Positions 7,200 through 9,389 of a stretch of DNA of 9,389 nt are shown in pieces. The stretch's first letter is position 1. Each line of letters opens with the position of its first letter. The notes beneath the pieces are model-generated. The model searched no databases. It was not told the origin of the DNA and saw only the letters and a program-made list of their open reading frames with translations. The stretch comes from Clostridiales bacterium (GTDB lineage: Bacteria > Bacillota > Clostridia > Lachnospirales > Lachnospiraceae), in NCBI GenBank assembly GCA_018365455.1, contig JAGZJZ010000110.1, positions 1-9,389 on the forward strand. Direction: 5' to 3'. Position numbers and translations under genes: made by a program.

Positions 7200-8350
7200 A
7201 ACCGGGCATGTCCATCAGATGTATTTTCTGCATGGATGTGTCCGTTTTGTTTTTCAATGATCAGCCTGGCAAGCGCAAGACCGATACCTGCACTGTCCTT
7301 TGCCGCATCCTCACCCCGATAAAACCGCTCAAACAAATGGGGAAGATCTTTCTTCGAAAACCCCAAACCGCTGTCAACGATCTGTAATTCTGCATAAAGG
7401 GGATTCTTTTTATACGACACCTCAATGGTACCTTTTTTTGGTGTATGTTCCACACAGTTTTTTAAAATATTCAGAAGTGCTTCACTGGTCCACTGCATGT
7501 CTGCCAGTATCCAGGACGGTGCATCCCCTGGCTCCTGGCACTTTACCTCCAGGGAAATTTCTTCACGGTTCATCATTTCCAGCAGTGGTTCTGATGCCGC
7601 ATTGATCAAATCAGAGACTTCCACCTGGTTCTGTTCAAAATCAATAACATGTGAATCCAGCTTTGCCAGAATTAAAAGTCCGGATACCAGCTTTTGGAGC
7701 CGTTCCGCCTGATTTTTTAAATGCACCAGATATTCCTTCGTCTCTTCTGTCTGATAGTCCTCTAACAGTTCCGTCATCAAAGACATCGATGTCAGCGGGG
7801 TCTTTAGCTGATGTGCAATGTCTGCAATCCGCTCCGACAATACCTGGTGATCCCGAACCGCTGTCTCCTTCGTACACTTTAATTCCATTACCGTCTTATA
7901 AATCTCATCCTCCAGCTGGGAAAAGCCATCTTCTATACGTGAGAGGGTCTTCGCTTCCCCATAATGAACGGATCTCATGTATTCGGTTAACTCCTGTATA
8001 CGGTCTTCCAGCTTTCTCTCATTCCTTCTCCTGCTCACAAAGATAACCCCGCCAAGCCCCTGAAAAAAAACGATACCTATTATAGATGTATAGAAAATGT
8101 TGTCTCCCAGTTTCCCAAGAGGTCGGTATCCGTATTTCTGCAAAAATGCAGTCCCTGCACCTCTTTCTTCCTTTGAAATGCGTTTAAGCCCAGCCTGCAG
8201 AGAATCGTTCTGCAGTACAGAGCCCACAAGGTCTGCTGTCATATGATGCTCATGGACCGTTATAAATACAGCCATCAGCCAGCCTGTCAGTATGCCCGGA
8301 ATCATCCAGAGCAAACACCTTTTTAAAAATGCTTTCCATCCTGGATTCAT
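7178..8350 (-). CDS. Sensor histidine kinase
   Basis: Membrane-bound kinase that autophosphorylates and passes phosphate to the regulator encoded just upstream. Of 390 residues, TM1 is about 11-31, an outside loop about 32-85, and TM2 about 86-105. A charged, probably coiled-coil linker follows, then the H-box IAHQLKTPLTSM with H180, the N-box LLNILKNCVEH (N294, N298), the G1 box DSGLGF (D326), the F-box LFERFYRG (339-346) and the G2 box AGIGLAL (354-360). All catalytic elements are intact. The outside loop of about 54 residues is longer than in Bce-type intramembrane-sensing kinases (which usually have under 25), so direct sensing of a ligand is possible. The start overlaps the regulator stop in ATGA, with GGAGG 10 nt upstream, so translation is probably coupled. 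It resembles VncS/VanS-type kinases, by general appearance only. Confidence 0.93.
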   Translation of the reverse strand: MNPGWKAFLKRCLLWMIPGILTGWLMAVFITVHEHHMTADLVGSVLQNDSLQAGLKRISKEERGAGTAFLQKYGYRPLGKLGDNIFYTSIIGIVFFQGLGGVIFVSRRRNERKLEDRIQELTEYMRSVHYGEAKTLSRIEDGFSQLEDEIYKTVMELKCTKETAVRDHQVLSERIADIAHQLKTPLTSMSLMTELLEDYQTEETKEYLVHLKNQAERLQKLVSGLLILAKLDSHVIDFEQNQVEVSDLINAASEPLLEMMNREEISLEVKCQEPGDAPSWILADMQWTSEALLNILKNCVEHTPKKGTIEVSYKKNPLYAELQIVDSGLGFSKKDLPHLFERFYRGEDAAKDSAGIGLALARLIIEKQNGHIHAENTSDGHARFRLRFYV

Positions 8351-9015
8351 GACAAGATTTCCTCCATCCGGTACCCAATTCCCCGTATTGTTAAAATATG
8401 CCTGGTATTTTTTAATTTTTCACGCAAACGTTTCATGGTAACCGTCAAAGTATTGTCATTGACAAAGTTCCCTTCCGAATCCCACAGCTTCTCCAGGATC
8501 AGATTCCGTGGAAGTGTTCTGCCTTTGTTCTCCATCAAAACCAGAAGCAGACGGTATTCCAGCGCCGTAAGAGAGATGTTTTCTCCCTTTAGCACTGCCT
8601 GCATCTTATCCTTATCAACTTGAATATCTCCGCAGACAATCCACCCCTTGCCGTCTTCCGGCACCCGCCTTAAGACAGCCGCAATCCGCGACTCCAGAAC
8701 TGCAATATGAAATGGCTTCGTAATATAATCATCAGCCCCCATATCCAGTCCTTTTGTAATATCTGCCACCTCGTCACGGACAGTTAAAAAGATAATGCTG
8801 GTATCTCCCTGGTCCCTTACCCATTTGCAGAACCCATACCCATTACCATCCGGAAGATTCAAATCCAACAGCACCAATTGAAACCCCTGGTGAAACTCCT
8901 TTTTCGCTTTTTCCAAAGTCTCGCAATGGGTAACCTCATAGCCCTTTCGGGAAAGGGCTGCTTTGATGCCAAATGCGATCGTTTCGTCATCTTCTAGTAG
9001 TAATATTTTTGTCAT
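8347..9015 (-). CDS. OmpR-family DNA-binding response regulator (VncR/VanR-like)
   Basis: Cytoplasmic transcription factor switched by phosphorylation. Its 222 residues comprise a receiver domain (about 1-118) with acidic pocket E8-D9-D10, phospho-acceptor D51 in LVLLDLNLPDG, T78 and K100 in YITKPF, then a winged-helix Trans_reg_C domain (about 127-218) whose recognition-helix segment reads NDNTLTVTMKRLREKL. That segment closely recalls VncR-type regulators, which in Streptococcus pneumoniae sit beside the vex ABC transporter; this is recall, not a search. The ATG at 9015 has a modest AGGT ribosome binding site 7 nt upstream. It is first in a two-gene operon with the kinase. Its likely target is the tandem TGTCACTT site before the ABC operon. 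Confidence 0.94.
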   Translation of the reverse strand: MTKILLLEDDETIAFGIKAALSRKGYEVTHCETLEKAKKEFHQGFQLVLLDLNLPDGNGYGFCKWVRDQGDTSIIFLTVRDEVADITKGLDMGADDYITKPFHIAVLESRIAAVLRRVPEDGKGWIVCGDIQVDKDKMQAVLKGENISLTALEYRLLLVLMENKGRTLPRNLILEKLWDSEGNFVNDNTLTVTMKRLREKLKNTRHILTIRGIGYRMEEILS

Positions 9016-9110
9016 TTCTTTTACCTGCGGCTTTCTGGATGTTTGTTATATTTCTGGCGTTTTAGTTGCATTTTTTCTGAGTTTGTTTATTACGATAATT
9101 CCTTTTTATA

Positions 9111-9139
9111 AGTATACTATAGTTTTATTTATTTTCCAA
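9111..9139 (-). promoter_or_regulatory. Promoter of the response regulator-kinase operon
   Basis: On the minus strand TTGGAA (9134-9139) and TATACT (9111-9116) are separated by exactly 17 bp of AT-rich sequence, followed by an untranslated leader of roughly 90 nt to the ATG at 9015. No TGTCACTT-type repeat is seen around it. The rest of the 9016-9292 gap is AT-rich with no convincing gene; it holds a GGATATCC palindrome near 9164 and a CTTGTAAT repeat (9242-9249 and 9272-9279) of unknown meaning. Confidence 0.6.
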
Positions 9140-9292
9140 TCTGCAAAGTTTTTGATATGTTGGGATATCCGTTATATGTCTTGTGTAAACATTAACCTTT
9201 GATCTTGTTTTAATATCTTTTGGTAAAATGAGAAGGATAATCTTGTAATTAATATCAAATAACCTTTTCCCCTTGTAATCACAAACTCCACC

Positions 9293-9313
9293 CTAGAGCG
9301 TGTTTGAAAATTA
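9293..9313 (+). repeat. Terminal inverted repeat, right copy
   Basis: Exact reverse complement of 77-97. It starts with CTAG, then AGCGTGTTTGAAAATTA. Beyond 9313 it diverges from the left copy, as expected if this is the opposite end of the same type of element. It lies 12 bp from the transposase-like stop codon at 9325-9327. Confidence 0.8.
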
Positions 9314-9389
9314 CTACACATTGGTCATTTTAACCAAATTAATATTGAGGCGATACACAAAAACCCCAGATAGGTGAATGCAAGTTTGT
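9296..9389 (-). mobile_element. Partial insertion sequence, transposase 3' end, running off the right edge
   Basis: From the terminal repeat at 9296 the minus-strand reading frame ending at 9325 has a transposase-like C-terminus, with the stop close to the IS end, as is common in compact elements. The transposase points toward the window interior, so this is the 3' end of the element, while the left element shows its 5' end. Both elements therefore have the same orientation. Whether they are identical copies cannot be seen, because different ends are visible. Confidence 0.6.
9325..9389 (-). CDS. Probable IS5-like transposase, C-terminal fragment
   Basis: Only the last 20 full codons and the TGA stop (9325-9327) are in the window. 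The tail LGFLCIASILIWLK resembles the hydrophobic C-termini of IS5-group DDE transposases, which often end in an LxxxASxLIWLR-like segment. No catalytic residue of the DDE triad is in view, so the call depends on this tail and on the terminal repeat 12 bp downstream. The alternative minus-strand frame ending at a TAG near 9315 lacks this likeness. Confidence 0.5.
   Translation of the reverse strand, partial: KLAFTYLGFLCIASILIWLK

Noticed and set aside
3755..8350. Bce-type bacitracin/lantibiotic resistance module
   Set aside because: The kinase outside loop is too long and the permease has two large outside domains in a MacB-like layout rather than one, so the Bce label would overstate the match.
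8963..9202. 79-codon plus-strand frame overlapping the regulator start
   Set aside because: It is antisense to the receiver-domain start and runs through the regulator promoter; the serine run is the complement of the acidic LLLEDDE segment.
9199..9236. Plus-strand promoter and ribosome binding site near the right edge
   Set aside because: The spacer is 19 bp and no start codon with an open frame follows before the IS (TTG at 9243 is followed at once by TAA), so it is not listed as a feature.
1..9389. CRISPR array, tRNA, rRNA or riboswitch
   Set aside because: No regularly spaced repeats, no cloverleaf-like segment and no recognisable aptamer core were seen on either strand; nearly all of the window is coding.

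Overview
The window looks like a piece of a low-to-mid GC Firmicutes chromosome, most likely Clostridia of the Lachnospiraceae type. The reasons are an AddB-type nuclease subunit rather than RecC, strong AGGAGG-like ribosome binding sites, the codon use, and a VncRS/VanRS-like two-component pair beside a MacB/FtsX-type ABC transporter. The genus-level placement is an inference from general resemblance, not from a search.

Layout from left to right. Positions 1-94 look like the promoter-proximal end of an insertion sequence whose transposase reads leftward out of the window. Positions 83-3505 (minus strand) are addB, a near-full-length subunit of the AddAB recombinational-repair helicase/nuclease; its last three codons and its stop lie inside the insertion-sequence end. 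Positions 3506-3754 are a divergent spacer with two inverted repeats, a pair of TGTCACTT direct repeats 11 bp apart, and the probable promoter of the rightward genes. Positions 3755-4435 and 4435-7113 (plus strand) are an ABC exporter ATPase and its 892-residue FtsX-type permease, overlapping by one base. Positions 7178-8350 and 8347-9015 (minus strand) are a histidine kinase and an OmpR-family response regulator, overlapping by four bases and convergent with the transporter. Positions 9016-9292 are non-coding and hold the regulator promoter. Positions 9296-9389 look like the transposase-3' end of a second insertion sequence, also on the minus strand.

How the parts may work together. The kinase probably senses a signal at the membrane and phosphorylates the regulator, which probably acts at the tandem TGTCACTT site upstream of the transporter operon. 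The transporter would then export, or protect against, an envelope-active compound. This is the usual logic of such four-gene modules; the substrate cannot be read from the sequence. AddB is a housekeeping gene and looks unrelated to the module.

The most notable observation is that a 21-bp sequence at 77-97 recurs in inverted orientation at 9293-9313, with CTAG at both junctions. The sequence outside each copy fits two same-family insertion sequences in the same orientation bounding about 9.2 kb. The left copy has replaced the 3' end of addB and may separate it from addA.
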